A DNA stretch of 64,000 nt from Eutreptiella sp. 'Long Island Sound 2002' (Eukaryota > Euglenozoa > Euglenophyceae > Eutreptiales > Eutreptiaceae): NCBI GenBank assembly GCA_964036045.1, contig OZ038400.1:17886950-17950949 (forward strand), given 5' to 3'. A program made the translations under genes and the position numbers. This document shows, piece by piece, positions 32,478 through 44,279 of the stretch. The notes under the pieces were generated by a model, which did not search any database, was not told the DNA's origin, and saw only the letters and a list, made by a program, of their open reading frames with translations. How positions within the stretch are numbered: the stretch's first letter is position 1; every line of letters begins with the position of its first letter.

Positions 32478-33310
32478 ATGGGCACCCTGATTTTCAATTC
32501 ACCCATGTTAGCGCTTGAGGCGAAGGAAACGAGGGTCGAAAAGCGAATGGGGATTGAAAGAATTGCAAAGGAGGGTTATAGCCCGCTTCTTATTCGCCCT
32601 TGGTACCCTTGTACTAAGGGCGTGCACGATGAAAAGTTTACCTTGCGCGCCGACTTTCTCCCAGACGCGCTCGCCAAAAAAAACTTCCGAATAGGTGGAT
32701 CGGAAGTCCACGTAAAGACCTTTCGATCACTTGGCGGAACTCCCGTAACTCCCAAAGGAGCTGGAGTTATTTCTCAAACAAGACATCGGCAGAAATCGCC
32801 GTCAAAACACGCATGAAGGCGACGATCGGCAGCGGTTTCTCAGGGACAAAGAAATCAAGTAAGAGATCCAATTTGAAGGAATTTTCGCCACCAGAATAGA
32901 ATTACGGAAATTCCTGATCGATCTATGGGGTTAGAAAAAATCAATGACGGCATCCCGCCAACCTTCGTCCAAGAAGCGGCCCAAAGGCTGAAAACTTCTG
33001 GGCAAGAACCAAGTGAGACAAGGCGTAATGGGAGCCCAAAAGGACTTAGAGAAAACGTGAGGATCATCATGGTGTGGAAGGTATAACACTCCCCTCCCCA
33101 GTTTTGGGCAGTATCTTGGACATATCGTGGAGTTAGAGGGCACCAAAGGGCTCTTCGACACGAGGAAGTCAAGCTGCATGTGAAGTGTATCAACCGTTTT
33201 CCTTCATTTGGCTGTTTTGATAGGATTCTAGGGCTATTTTGGGGGGAAAATGGCTGTTTTTGGCCCAAAACTGCGCAGATTTGGGAGGGCACCTGCCAAC
33301 TTGGGGACAC
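32478..33310 (+). other. Possible remnants of an unknown coding region
   Basis: Plus frame 32478-32816 (FTLRADFLPDALAKKNF, GSEVHVKTFRSLGG) and a second plus stretch at about 32920-33085 (INDGIPPTFVQEAAQRL) have protein-like composition but lie in different frames and are not recognised. Minus frames are also open. Confidence 0.25.
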
Positions 33311-33528
33311 CGCCCCGGGCCGCCACTGGTGAGTTTCCGGCTAAAAACTTGGATTCCGCAAGGGCACCACCCAGGCTCGAAGATGGCTAGGGTAGAGTAG
33401 AGCCCGAAGCGGTGAAAAGGAGTAATGGCCAAAATGGAAAGGAGAAGTGCTTGCTTGCTTGTTGCTTGTTGTTGTTGTTAGCTAGATTTAAGAGGAGAGG
33501 GGTGTGCACATGAGCTCTAAAGACCAGG

Positions 33529-34001
33529 TCTCACAGCTGCGCAGTCCTCTGCAATATCAGACTGACTGGATTGAATGAGAAGGAAAGGGACAAGATGTAC
33601 ACACCCCTGCCCCAATTACAGCTTGCGCTCTGTGAACCCCCCCCCCCCCCCCGAATTGTTGTCCCGAATCGCTGAAGTGTCTCCATTGGGGGCTGCGTTG
33701 AGATAGTGTTGCACAGGATTTCCTGGGTTGGGTGGGCATGGTGTGCAAACCTTATCGGGTCTGTGCTTGACTGCTCTACACTTGTTTTTGTTGGTGTGTG
33801 CTACGCGCAGGGCATGCAATCGGGTGAACATGCAGAGAGGAAACGTGAATAGCCCCCAGAAGTCTGCAAGTCCCACAGCAGTGCCGGAAAAATGGGGGAA
33901 GAGGACACACACAACCAAACACGCACGCCTCGTGCATGCACGACACTTGACCACCCGATGTTCACTGTGGTTTGACAAAACGGTATAGACCCTTGCAGGG
34001 C
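33529..34001 (+). repeat. Dispersed duplication, copy 1 of 3
   Basis: About 470 bp, nearly identical to 35624-36094 (offset 2095 bp), both including a poly-C tract and ending at CTTGCAGGGCA. A partial third copy is at 39832-39978. No coding function was recognised. Confidence 0.9.
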
Positions 34002-35027
34002 ACATTATTTTGGTTGGGTTGGGGTGAACCGTTGGCTCGTATGTTTCTTTCTGTCGTAGTCCAGTTGATAAAGCCCAGGCCGATGCTGCCAATCTAAAAG
34101 CACCCTGAAAGGTCGAAATGACTCACAATCCCAAACTAAATGATTTCGCTGACATGGGTGCATACACAGGGATGATCAGAGTCACATGAATTGTTAACAT
34201 TTGGTTCTCAACGAAAATCATTGATATCGATTCGTGAATACTTCATTGGTAAATCACAATAATGTTCATTGAGTGACCATTGATAATGAAGAGGTTGGGG
34301 GGGGAGGAGCATCCTTTCAGCACGTTGTGGAGCAAAGCGTGAGCCAATGACACACTCAACAAAAGACACAGATCTGACCGGCGTTGCCTCGAGACGTGAC
34401 TGCAAATCATGGCAGTCATCCCGATGGACGACGACCCATGTTGCGCAGTTTGCCTCGTTGGTAGATTCCATGGCCGGTTTCCCCCTGAGCGAGTTCCCTC
34501 ACGCTTACGGTTGCTCGCAAACCCGTGACCCTTGTCCACTCGTAGAAGCCCCTGCCAGCCATGCAGACGACCACCATCACCCGCGAACACTCCACCCATG
34601 AGCCCTCCCAGCCCTCGCTGGTCATCTTCCTGGTCTCGGAGGGCACCGGGGTCTTGGGCCAGCACCTGTGCCGCTCCGTCGCGCGCCAGTTCCCCGACGT
34701 GAAGATCACGGTGCACGTGGTCGGCCGCGTGTGGGAGTCACACATCCCCGGCCGCCTGCAGATGGTCGCCAAGCACAGCGGGATGATCGCCCACACGCTG
34801 ATCCACTCCTTCATCCGGACCAAGTGGAATGCAATGGCCTGGTGTGCCATCGTTACGTGGGGGAGGGGGGGAGGGGGCGGGGGGCAGGGCTCTCTTTAAC
34901 CACTCGGCACCACTGGGTGTGTTTGGGGGGGGAGGGGGGAGGGGGGGGTCCCACACCCCACACACCCCCATTTTAAACGATTGGGCCAAGTTTTCTTCCG
35001 GGCCTTCGGCCGATCCAAATTTTTCTC
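34000..35027 (+). repeat. Segmental duplication, copy 1 of 2
   Basis: About 1.03 kb, nearly identical to 37921-38948 (offset 3921 bp). It carries the regulatory-protein-like exon and a following G-rich tract. Confidence 0.92.
34561..34860 (+). CDS. PPDK/PEP-synthase regulatory protein-like first exon, copy 1
   Basis: An ATG-initiated segment. After about 17 residues come VIFLVSEGTGVLGQHL, VARQFPDVKITVHVVG and SGMIAHTLIHSFIRTKW. This fits the N-terminus of the bifunctional kinase/pyrophosphorylase family that controls pyruvate,phosphate dikinase or PEP synthase: an S-(D/E)-x-TG start, then a QF element, then an hTL strand. In plants that protein is plastidial; here there is no clear transit peptide. 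The nucleotide-binding part would lie in later exons, which I could not find. The donor is not fixed (candidates lie after RTKW), and the frame then runs into a G-rich tract. It may be exon 1 of a real gene or a duplicated fragment. Confidence 0.5.
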
Positions 35028-35623
35028 TACCGCCTCCAAAAACTATACTACCCTATACTACCACAGACTGAAGAGACTGGAATCAACAAATAAATGACAT
35101 GCATATGCAAATGAAAGACAGGACTCAAGACAGCAAAGAACTACAGTTTATTCATAACCTTCAGTTGCCCAACATATCAACGGCAACGGTCACCTTATAA
35201 ACATGTGACACATACTGAGGGATTTGTGCATTGTTTGAGTCCATATCCTCAACTCAAGGGGCCATAGAAATTTCCTGGAATGTTTGAATGCATATCCCCA
35301 ACTCAAGGGGCCATAGAAATTTCGTGGATTGTGTAGTCCATATCTCCAACTCGAGGGGCCACAGAAATTGTGTGGATTGTTGATTTGAGAAGATTCGGGG
35401 TGGTGCTTGGCTGGGCTGAACAAGAGCCCTAAACTCTGCAATCCTTAGCCTAAGAGATTATGGGTGGGGCATGGGCCCAAAAAGATGCCCGGCCCGTTAA
35501 TTCTGCCCCTGGCACACTTTCAGCAGCACCACATTTGTACACGCTGGTCCTGTACCGCTCACTATGGAGAGAAGCCTTGCACAGGAGCCAGCACAGGCCC
35601 CTTTGTTGAACAATCATGAGAGA
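35028..35623. repeat. About 48-bp tandem repeat (3 copies) in otherwise empty sequence
   Basis: CATATCC/TCCAACTC and GGGGCCATAGAAATTT words recur with starts at 35242, 35291 and 35339. The rest of the interval shows no gene. Confidence 0.75.
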
Positions 35624-36094
35624 TCTCACAGCTGCGCAATCCTCTGCAATATCAGACTGACTGGATTGAATGAGAAGGAAAGGGACAAGATGTACACACC
35701 CCTGCCCCAATTACAGCTTGCGCTCTGTGAACCCCCCCCCCCCCCCGAATTGTTGTCCCGAATCGCTGAAGTGTCTCCATTGGGGGCTGCGTTGAGATAG
35801 TGTTGCACAGGATTTCCTGGGTTGGGTGGGCATGGTGTGCAAACCTTATCGGGTCTGTGCTTGACTGCTCTACGATTGTTTTTGTTGGTGTGTGCTACGC
35901 GCAGGGCATGCAATCGGGTGAACACGCAGAGAGGAAACGTGAATAGCCCCCAGAAGTCTGCAAGTCCCACAGCAGTGCCGGAAAAATGGGGGAAGAGGAC
36001 ACACAACCAAACACGCACGCCTCGTGCATGCACGACAATTGACCACCCGATGTTCACTGTGGTTTGACAAAACGGTATAGACCCTTGCAGGGCA
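35624..36094 (+). repeat. Dispersed duplication, copy 2 of 3
   Basis: See 33529-34001. This copy ends exactly at a CTTGCAGGGCAG sequence that serves as the candidate acceptor of the next exon. Confidence 0.9.
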
Positions 36095-36095
36095 G

Positions 36096-36508
36096 TTTGT
36101 TTTCAACACATTCATCACCAACATGCACCATGCTTTATTGGCCCACTGCAAAATCGCGACGGTCGTTTCGGGCACTCGAAATTTTGGTTTGGGATACGAT
36201 CTCGGGGTTGAGTGGATACCTCCATTGGCTGATGAAGTGAACCCCAGTCACATGGCATTGCAGGTGTCTTTCGGAGGTGATGCCGATGCAGTCCACAAGA
36301 TTGGAGGACGGGGTGTCAAGTCCGAAGGTGCCATGAGCCTTACTACTGGTTTGGCCGATTTCTTTGGGCCTCTGGAAATGGACGAGGGTGCCAGTCTTGG
36401 AGTCAGTGCTGGAGCCACGATGAAACTTGGAGGTGGTGCCAGCTACAAGATAGGAACAACGGTGATTCCAGGCACCGACACCCCTCAAACATTTTGGCCC
36501 CCCAAAAG
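36096..36508 (+). CDS. Probable exon of unknown protein
   Basis: Open, phase 0 at a GCAGGGCAG acceptor and ending two bases into a codon at CCAAAAG/GTGTGTG. Composition is protein-like and glycine-rich, with segments GLGYDLGVEWIPPLADEV and DEGASLGVSAGATMKLGGG, possibly beta-rich. It was not recognised. Whether it joins the FAD-binding exon at 36779 is not shown. Confidence 0.4.
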
Positions 36509-36778
36509 GTGTGTGTGGGGCGGGGGCAGCCGGGCTGGGGTTCCAGGTACCCCAACATACATACCTGAAAATGATCCCCTCATCGCGCTGATCATTTTGA
36601 ACACAGATATGTGGGGTTTTTGAAAAAACAAACAATTTACCCTCCAGGGGCACCCCCCATAGCGTACACCCACAGCCACGGACTTCCTTAGGACTGGCAC
36701 TCCCCCTGATCTGTGTGTTTGTGTGCTGGAGCGTTCAGGTAGGCCTCTGTGTGTGCTACCCATCCCTTCAGGCCCGCC

Positions 36779-37362
36779 ATGTCGTGGTATGTGCTCGCAG
36801 TCCTCTTTGGGCTGGTGTCACTTGCCGTGCTCGTGTGGCAGCTGAGCCTCCTCATCTCCAAAATCCTGCAGCTGATGCCTAACGAGCCGCTGTGCCGAGA
36901 GGACCGCCCGGCCGTTGTCATGGGTGCCAGCCTCAGTGGTCTCATTGCTGCAAGGATGTTGACACGGCATGTGGGTCGCATTGTGATCATGGAACGTGAG
37001 CCCGATCCGGCGGCGGAACACGAGGCATGGTCCGGAGGCGCTGTGTCGCTCCCGTTGCCACAGATGTGGGCCGTGGTCGGTGGCGTGCGCTGGGCTCGGC
37101 CACCCAGCACCATGGGCTGTACGCGTGCTCTGCTGCAGGTCTGTGACGGTGTTCGTGTTCCGTGTCTCCTCCTCCTCCTCCTCCTTCTCCTCCTTCTGTG
37201 TCTGTGTCTGTGTCTGTGTTGTCTCCACGTGGATACCCCAAGGGCGACAGGGTTTGGGGACCGCTCATGGACCAGCCTGGCGGCACACACCTGAGCCCAG
37301 GGGTCGTCCTCTTTGCCGGACTTGACACGGCAGCGCGTATGGCCCTGGGGAACCCAGCCTAG
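36779..37362 (+). CDS. Membrane-anchored FAD-binding oxidoreductase-like protein, partial, two exons
   Basis: Exon 36779-37138 starts with an N-terminal hydrophobic anchor (YVLAVLFGLVSLAVLVW). A dinucleotide-binding fold follows, AVVMGASLSGLIAARML, then IVIMERE, the beta-alpha-beta with terminal acidic residue seen in FAD-dependent monooxygenases. It ends CTGCAG/GTCTGT, phase 0. The intron has a CTCCTCC-rich tract. Exon 37243-37362 follows GATACCCCAAG in phase 0 and reads GVVLFAGLDTAARMALGNPA to a stop. The 159-residue product is far shorter than a full monooxygenase (about 400-500 residues), so internal exons are missing or this is a truncated gene. The exact family is unknown. Confidence 0.45.
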
Positions 37363-37920
37363 CCCATGCCACACGCTTCGCCTGTGGAGAGCAGGTGCTC
37401 CACCTCGTCCACTCCGGTGTCCCGGGCCCCAGCAACAGGAAACTGTCCTTCCCCTCGCCCAAGGCCCCTCGCTCTGCCGTGTACCATCCTTCACTTTGAC
37501 AAAAAGCACAGAAAATACCAGGCGCCGAAGAAGGTCAGGTTATACTAGAACTGCTGTAGTTTTAGTGCTACCGTTGTGTGGTGCAATCCCCCTGGGGGAG
37601 GGATTGCCTTTCGGCAGCTAAGTATCCGTTGCTTCATGGCCAGGGGGGGCCGGGGATGGTCACGACATTGGGGGGGGGGGGCGGATTTGAAGGGGGGGGA
37701 TGGTACCAGCAGGGACACAGATTGCTCTTGCCCCTTCGCGGCGACGTCACACAACCTTGGTTTCACGTCTAGTCACGGCCCAACTGAAGAGCAACAGAGG
37801 GCGCAATATGAGTGAGAGGAGGGAAGCCAAGGCACCCCACACACTGCACACGTGCGCACACACAATGGACAAGAAGGAGGTCGTGTGGTTGGGTCAGAAC
37901 CGGCAGTGCTAACAAATGAT
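37363..37920. other. No gene recognised
   Basis: Contains G tracts (37672-37700). Only short frames. Confidence 0.35.
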
Positions 37921-38948
37921 GCACATTATTTTGGTATGGTTGGGGTGAACCGTTGGCTCGTATGTTTCCTTCTGTCGTAGTCCAGTTGATAAAGCCCAGG
38001 CCGATGCTGCCAATCTAAAAGCACCCTGAAAGGTCGAAATGACTCACAATCCCAAACTAAATGATTTCGCTGACATGGGTGCATACACAGGGATGTTCAG
38101 AGTCACATGAATTGTTAACATTTGGTTCTCAACGAAAATCATTGATATCGATTCGTTAATACTTCATTGGTAAATCACAATAATGTTCATTGAGTAACCA
38201 TTGATAATGAAGAGGTTGGGGGAGGAGGAGCATCCATTCAGCACGTTGTGGAGCAAAGCGTGAGCCAATGACACACTCAACAAAAGACACAGATCTGACC
38301 GGCGTTGCCTCGAGACGTGACTGCAAATCATGGCAGTCATCCCGATGGACGACGACCCATGTTGCGCAGTTTGCCTCGTTGGTAGATTCCATGGCCGGTT
38401 TCCCCCTGTGCGAGTTCCCTCACGCTTACGGTTGCTCGCAAACCCGTGACCCTTGTCCACTCGTAGAAGCCCCTGCCAGCCATGCAGACGACCACCATCA
38501 CCCGCGAACACTCCACCCATGAGCCCTCCCAGCCCTCGCTGGTCATCTTCCTGGTCTCGGAGGGCACCGGGGTCTTGGGCCAGCACCTGTGCCGCTCCGT
38601 CGCGCGCCAGTTCCCCGACGTGAAGATCACGGTGCACGTGGTCGGCCGCGTGTGGGAGTCACGCATCCCCGGCCGCCTGCAGATGGTCGCCAAGCACAGC
38701 GGGATGATCGCCCACACGCTGATCCACTCCTTCATCCGGACCAAGTGGAATGCAATGGCCTGGTGTGCCATCGTTACGTGGGGGAGGGGGGGAGGGGGCG
38801 GGGGGCAGGGCTCTCTTTAACCACTCGGCACCACTGGGTGTGTTTGGGGGGGGAGGGGGGAGGGGGGGGGTCCCACACCCCACACACCCCCATTTTAAAC
38901 GATTGGGCCAAGTTTTCTTCCGGGCCTTCGGCCGATCCAAGTTTTTCT
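37921..38948 (+). repeat. Segmental duplication, copy 2 of 2
   Basis: Near-identical to 34000-35027; few substitutions and a one-base difference in the G tract. The right boundary is where TTTTTCTCT is followed by different sequence. Confidence 0.92.
38482..38781 (+). CDS. PPDK/PEP-synthase regulatory protein-like first exon, copy 2
   Basis: Same segment as 34561-34860 with one amino-acid difference seen (His to Arg in WESxIPGR). The later exons are likewise absent in the following 2 kb. Confidence 0.5.
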
Positions 38949-40239
38949 CTGACATCTTCAAAAACTCAGCACCATTTGGGGGGGCAGGGGCGTGCCCCAC
39001 ACCCAAACACCACCAACCCCAGGTTTGTCACTAGCGTCTGCTTGCTCAGACATATTCAGATGGACCAGGATCCCCCTGAGCCACACGCTGGACGCAGCAC
39101 GTTCATACTGAGTTCTGGTGGTGCAGGGTATTGCTGAGTGGCCTTTTCTCCAGGGCCGACCGCTACTGAGCACCAATTTCCCTTCCAGAGGCTAGTGGCA
39201 TGTCTGCCCCCCACCCCTCCTCTTGTTCCAGGCGCTGTATTTGTTGTAGCTCGAAAAACGATTTCCGCACCAGTTGTGCTGCCGGGCCCGTGTTCCTCCC
39301 CTGCACCGTGCCTTTGAGTGGGTGCAATCTAGCAGCTCTTGGGAGGTAGCTGTGTCAAACAGGGTAAGTCTACCAGTTCCGCCTTCACCTTCGCCGAGCT
39401 CACCTGAAATCGGTTTCAGCTTCCCCACGCTGAGCCACTCCTCCTCCAGAGGGTAGTGGAGCAGTGGGTGCGCTTGATCCATTGGTATCCGCTCACATGT
39501 AAGGTGCAGCTACTGCCCTGCACGCAAACACCATGTGTTGACAATGCATAGGCCAAAGCAAGGTGAAGGTTGGTGTGCGGAGTATTGCTGAAGGCAACAA
39601 GAACTGCCAAAGAGTGCTGCAAATGCATACCAGGACCTGCTTGTAGAGTTCCTCCCAAGACGAGGGAGAAATCACAGTTTGACACCACTGACCCCACCAC
39701 CTCATGCGTCGTCACATTGGTCTTCAGCGGGGCCGCGGGGCAGTGGGCGAGGGCGCGCGCCCCTGCCCGGCAGGATTCGCGCACGTGCGGGGCAGGGCAC
39801 AGAGGCCCAACGCCTGAGGGGGGCAGTGGTGGTGTGCAAACCTTATTGGGTCTGTGCTTGACTGCTCTACACTTGTTTTTGTTGGTATGTGCTACGCGCA
39901 GGGCATGCAATCAGGTGAAGACGCAGAGAGGAAACATGAATAGCCCCCAGAAGTCTGCAAGTCCCACAGCAGTGCCGGGGCAGGGATCAGAACCCCAACT
40001 CCTAAGGGGGGCAGTGAGCGGAAGTTGGGCGCGTGGGGGAACGCTCTGAGATGCCACAGTGTGGGCAAGTACTGAAGTAGCGCCAGGGAGAGGGAAGCGA
40101 GGGGGGGGAGGGGGCTGAGCCAGTTAGGCACATCCCAGGACTGAAGTTCGTGCAGGTCCAGGCGCCTGGCTGCGTGAGTGTTCCGGGATATGGGGATTGA
40201 GGTGGGAGGGTAGTGGCCTGGGGACCGATGGCAGTGGCA
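38949..40239. other. Unassigned region with partial dispersed repeat
   Basis: 39832-39978 is a third, more diverged copy of the 33529-34001 repeat; its AGTGCCGGGGCAGGG-type end also recurs at 39970-40010. No gene was recognised. Confidence 0.4.
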
Positions 40240-42835
40240 ATTCCGGGCGGTCAGTCCCAATTTGGGCCAATGCAGACGAGTGGTCCCAATTTGGGCAAAT
40301 CCAGGCGACCGGTCCCAATTTGGGCAACTTTGGGCATCCGGTCCCACTTTGGGCAAATCCAGGCGACTGGTCCCAATTTGGGCAAATCCATGCGACCGGG
40401 CCCAATTTGGGAAAATCTAGGCAACCGGTCCCATTTTGGGCAAATTGAGGCGACCGGTCCCCATTTGGGCAAATCTAGGCAACCTGTCCCGATTCGGTAA
40501 ATTCAGGCGACCGGTCCCAATTTGGGCAAATCAAGGTGATCGGTCCCAATTTGGGCAAATCTGGGCGACCGGACCCAATTTCGGCAAATCCAGGCAACCG
40601 GTCCCACTTTGCTCAACTTCAGGCAACCGGTTCGAATTTAGGCAAATCCGGGCAACCGGTCCGAATTTGGGCAAATCCGGGTGACCAGTGCCGGTTTTGG
40701 TAAGTCCAGGCGACGGGTCCCAATTTGGGCAAATCCAGACGACCGGTCCCAATTTGGGCAAATCCAGGCGACCGGTCTCAATTTGGGCAAATCCAGGCGA
40801 CCGGTCCCGATTCGGCCAAATCCAGGCGACCGGTCCCATTTGGCCGAATCCCCGCGACCGGTCCCAATTTGGGCAAATCTAGGCGACTGCTCCCAATTTG
40901 GGCAAATCCAGGCGACCGGTCCCAATTTGGGCAAATCCGGGCGACCGGTCCCAATTTTGCCGAATCCAGGCGGCCGGTCCCAATTCGGGCAAATCTCGGC
41001 GACTGGTCTCAATTCGGGCAAAACTAAGCAACCGGTCCCGATGTTTGGCAAACCCAGGCGACTGCTGCCGATTTGGGCAACTCCAGGCGACCGGTCCCAA
41101 TTTGGGCAAATCCAGGCGACCGGTCCAAATTTGGGCAAATCCAGGCAACCGGTTCCAATTTGGGCAAATCCAGGCGACCGGTCCCAATTGGGGCAAATCC
41201 AGGCGACCGGTCCCAATTTGGGCAAATCCACGCGACCGGTCCCAATTTGGGCAACTCTAGGGAACCGGTCCCAATTTGGGCAAAACCAGGCGAGCCTCTC
41301 CCAATTTGGGCAAATCCAGGCGACAGGTCCCAATTTGAACAAATTCAGGCGACCGGTCCCAATTTGGGCAAATCTGGGCGACCGGTGCCAGTTTTGGTAA
41401 GTCCAGGCGACGGGTCCCGATTTGGGCAAATCTAGGCGACTGCTCCCAATTTGGGCAAATCCAGGCGACCGGTCCCAATTTGGGCAAATCCAGGCGACCG
41501 GTCCCAATTTGGGCAAATCCAGGCGACCGGTGCCAATTTGGGCAAATCCAGGCGACCGCTCCCAATTTGGGCAAATCCAGGCGACTGGTACCAATTTGGG
41601 CAACTCCAGGCGACCGGTCCCAATTTGGGCGAATCCAGGCGACCGGTCCCAATTTGGGCAAATCCAGGCGACCGGTCCCAATTTGGGCAAATCCAGGCGA
41701 CCGGTCCCAATTTGGGCAAATCCAGGCGACCGGTCCCAATTTGGGCAAATCCAGGCAACCGGTCCCAATTTGGGCAAATCCAGGCGACCGGTACCAATTT
41801 GGGCAAATCCAGGCAACCGGTCCCAATTTGGGCAAATCCAGGCGACCGGTCCCAATTTGGGCAAATCCAGGCGACCGGTCCCAATTTGGGCAACTCTAGG
41901 GAACCGGTCCCAATTTGGGCAGAACCAGGCGAGCCTCTCCCAATTTGGGCAAATCCAGGCGACCGGTCCCAATTTGAACAAATTCAGGCGACCGGTCCCA
42001 ATTTTGGCAAATCCGGGCGACCGGTGCCAGTTCTGGTAACTCCAGGCGACGGGTCCCACTTTGGGCAAATCCAGAGAACCGGTCTCAATTTGGACATCTC
42101 CAGGCGACCGGTCCCGATTCGGTCAAATCCAGGCGACCGGTCCAATTTGGCCGAATCCCCGCGACCGGTCCCAATTTGGGCAAATCTACCTACGCTCCCA
42201 ATTTGGGCAAATCCAGGCGACCGCTCCCAATCTGGGCAAATCCAGGCGACCGGTCCCAATTTGGGCAAATCCAGGTGACCGCTCCCAATTTGGGCAAATC
42301 CAGGCGACCGGTCCCAATTTGGGAAAATCCAGGCGAGCCTCTCCCATTTTGGGCAAATCCAGGCGACCGGTCCCAATTTGAACAATTTCAGGCAACCGGT
42401 CCCAATTTTGGCAAATCCGGGCGACCGGTGTTAGTTTTGGTAAGTCCAGGTGACGGGTCCCAATTTGGGCAGATCCAGGCGACCGGTCCCAATTTGGGCA
42501 AATCCAGGCAACCGGTCTCAATTTGGACATCTCCAGGCGACGGGTCCCGATTCGGCCAAATCGAGGCGACCGGTCGCATTTGGCCGAATCCCCGCGACTG
42601 GTCCCAATTTGGGCAAATCTAGGCGACCGCTCCCAAATTGGGCAAAACCAGGCGACCGGTCCCAATTTGGGCAAATCCATTGGACCGGACCCAATTTGGG
42701 CAAATCCAGGCGATCGGTCCCAATTTGGGCACATCAACCCAACCAGTCCCAATTTGGGCAACTCCAGGTGATCGGTCCCAATTCGGCCAAATCCAGGCGA
42801 CCGGTACCAATTTGGGCAGCAATTGGGGCCTGCCC
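40240..42835 (-). repeat. 29-bp satellite array, reverse orientation, about 89 monomers
   Basis: The same monomer as the 51.4-64 kb array, read on the minus strand. Monomers are more diverged than in the large array. A variant TTTTGGTAAGTCCAGG marker recurs at about 40695, 41392, 42030 and 42434 (spacings near 24, 22 and 14 monomers), indicating higher-order structure. All open frames on both strands are satellite translations. Confidence 0.97.
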
Positions 42836-43382
42836 ACATGGGCGGCATGCGCGCGAAATTCGCGCGAGTTTCTCGCGAATATGGACTGATATTTAGGCCC
42901 CCCTTCCAAATGTCTCATTCATCCCGCTTCGCAATGCAGACGTCGCACGCTTTTATTTCTTTTGTTTGCTGCCCTGTCTGCCGCCGCCTTGTCCCAAACC
43001 GGCTCCCTCCCCATCCGCTTCCGATGCCCTGCCCTGGCCACCTACCACGCCAAGCTGCCCGGCCCCCTCACCCTTGAGCAGGCCACGTACTCCTGCGTCA
43101 ATATGACGGTGGGGTCGGTGGTGGGGTGGGCGAAACCCCCCCCCCCCCCGAAGTCATTCATGTGGACATGAGGTCCTCGAATAGAGCCGTTGCGCAACAT
43201 CCCCTCCGTGCACAGCACCCAGTCCATGTTGGGCCTCACGGCCTAGCTTGGGACTGGGAAGATGAAACCCACTGTCCGCTCTGTCTACCCCATCTCTGAG
43301 CCCCACTGTTTTCTAATCGAAGTTTCTCACTTGGTACCGTGGGATTGCGAGCCCTCCCCCCTTTATTAGTGCTGACCACCCT
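42836..43382 (+). other. Unassigned, with a signal-peptide-like frame
   Basis: At about 42948-43125 one plus frame reads TLLFLLFAALSAAALSQTGS, then LPGPLTLEQATYSCVNMTVG. It looks like a signal peptide and start of a secreted protein, but no in-frame ATG is close by. Not recognised. Confidence 0.2.
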
Positions 43383-43982
43383 TTGAGGACTACCCCCCTG
43401 CCTTCGTATGCCATTGCTAATCCTTCCCCGAAGCCTGACCGCGTGCCCCCCCCAATGGCTGTCAATTTTGTTGATGAGTGGGGTTGCATTTTCCAAAAAG
43501 GCGCCCTGTCTTCCAAGCATTGCACCTCCGCGTGGGACAGGGTGCAAAAGGTTTTTGAGCCGGGCACAAACAGGGAGCCACAAAGTTGTGACCCGGTTTT
43601 CAATGTGACTGACGTGGAGCAGCGACGGCGCGACCCCGCCGTCCCCCAAAGGTACCGGTCCAAACCCTCAAAGTTTGAGCGTTTGGCTGGTGCCCTTTTT
43701 CCGAAGCTCCTCAAGGAGCTTCCGAACCGAATGGCCCATCCTTTTGAGGATCTCTTTGCAATGGCTCGGGGCCAATTATTGTGTCCGGCCCTGGTTAACA
43801 AGACTAGCCAACCCATACGGACACATTCACCTCCCCCCTCATCCTCCCCCCCTCTCACCGCGACCCCAAGGAGTGCCACATCTCCACTTTTGTGGCATTC
43901 TCCCCCGCTACCGTCTGAATGTTCAGGCTTCAGGGAGGCACTGCCATTGGGGAGTCCCAAGAGGAGCGGTGGGACCAAGTGA
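43383..43982 (+). CDS. 199-codon open frame, unknown, strand ambiguous
   Basis: The plus frame has a helical basic middle (KFERLAGALFPKLLKELPNR) and a proline-rich tail. A 256-codon minus frame (43313-44083) covers the same sequence. Nothing was recognised on either strand. Confidence 0.25.
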   Translation: MRTTPLPSYAIANPSPKPDRVPPPMAVNFVDEWGCIFQKGALSSKHCTSAWDRVQKVFEPGTNREPQSCDPVFNVTDVEQRRRDPAVPQRYRSKPSKFERLAGALFPKLLKELPNRMAHPFEDLFAMARGQLLCPALVNKTSQPIRTHSPPPSSSPPLTATPRSATSPLLWHSPPLPSECSGFREALPLGSPKRSGGTK

Positions 43983-44101
43983 CCCTTTCTCAAAGGGAAA
44001 TTTTGGTCCTTGTCAGCCCTCCAAACCCACCCTCGCATCCAGGCCCGCCCCCACCAACAAAAGCTGCCCAGACGTGGGCACATCCACCGAATCCAACCTC
44101 C

Positions 44102-44279
44102 CTAAGTAAGTAAAAACTGCGGGTCAGTGGGTTTGTCGAGGTGGGTGGTGTTGGGGATGACGTCGGCGTGCTTCTTGTCGGGGTGCCACTGGGTAAAAAG
44201 GGCAGCCTGCAATTCATGGCCGGGGGGGAAGCTATGCCACGATTGCAGCTGGTGGGCCTCCTCAACGATGTCTTTTACC
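44102..44279 (-). CDS. Terminal exon of an unknown minus-strand gene
   Basis: It starts after a strong pyrimidine-rich acceptor (TTTTTTTACCCACTG, then CCTCGGCAG) one base before a codon boundary and runs to a TAG at 44102-44104. It reads VKDIVEEAHQLQSWHSFPPG, then ALFTQWHPDKKHADVIPN. The protein was not recognised. Upstream exons are presumably between 44280 and 44740 but are not resolved. Confidence 0.4.

Noticed and set aside
43313-44083. 256-codon minus frame
   Set aside because: The plus strand is open over the same sequence, no domain is seen on either strand, and composition does not favour the minus frame.
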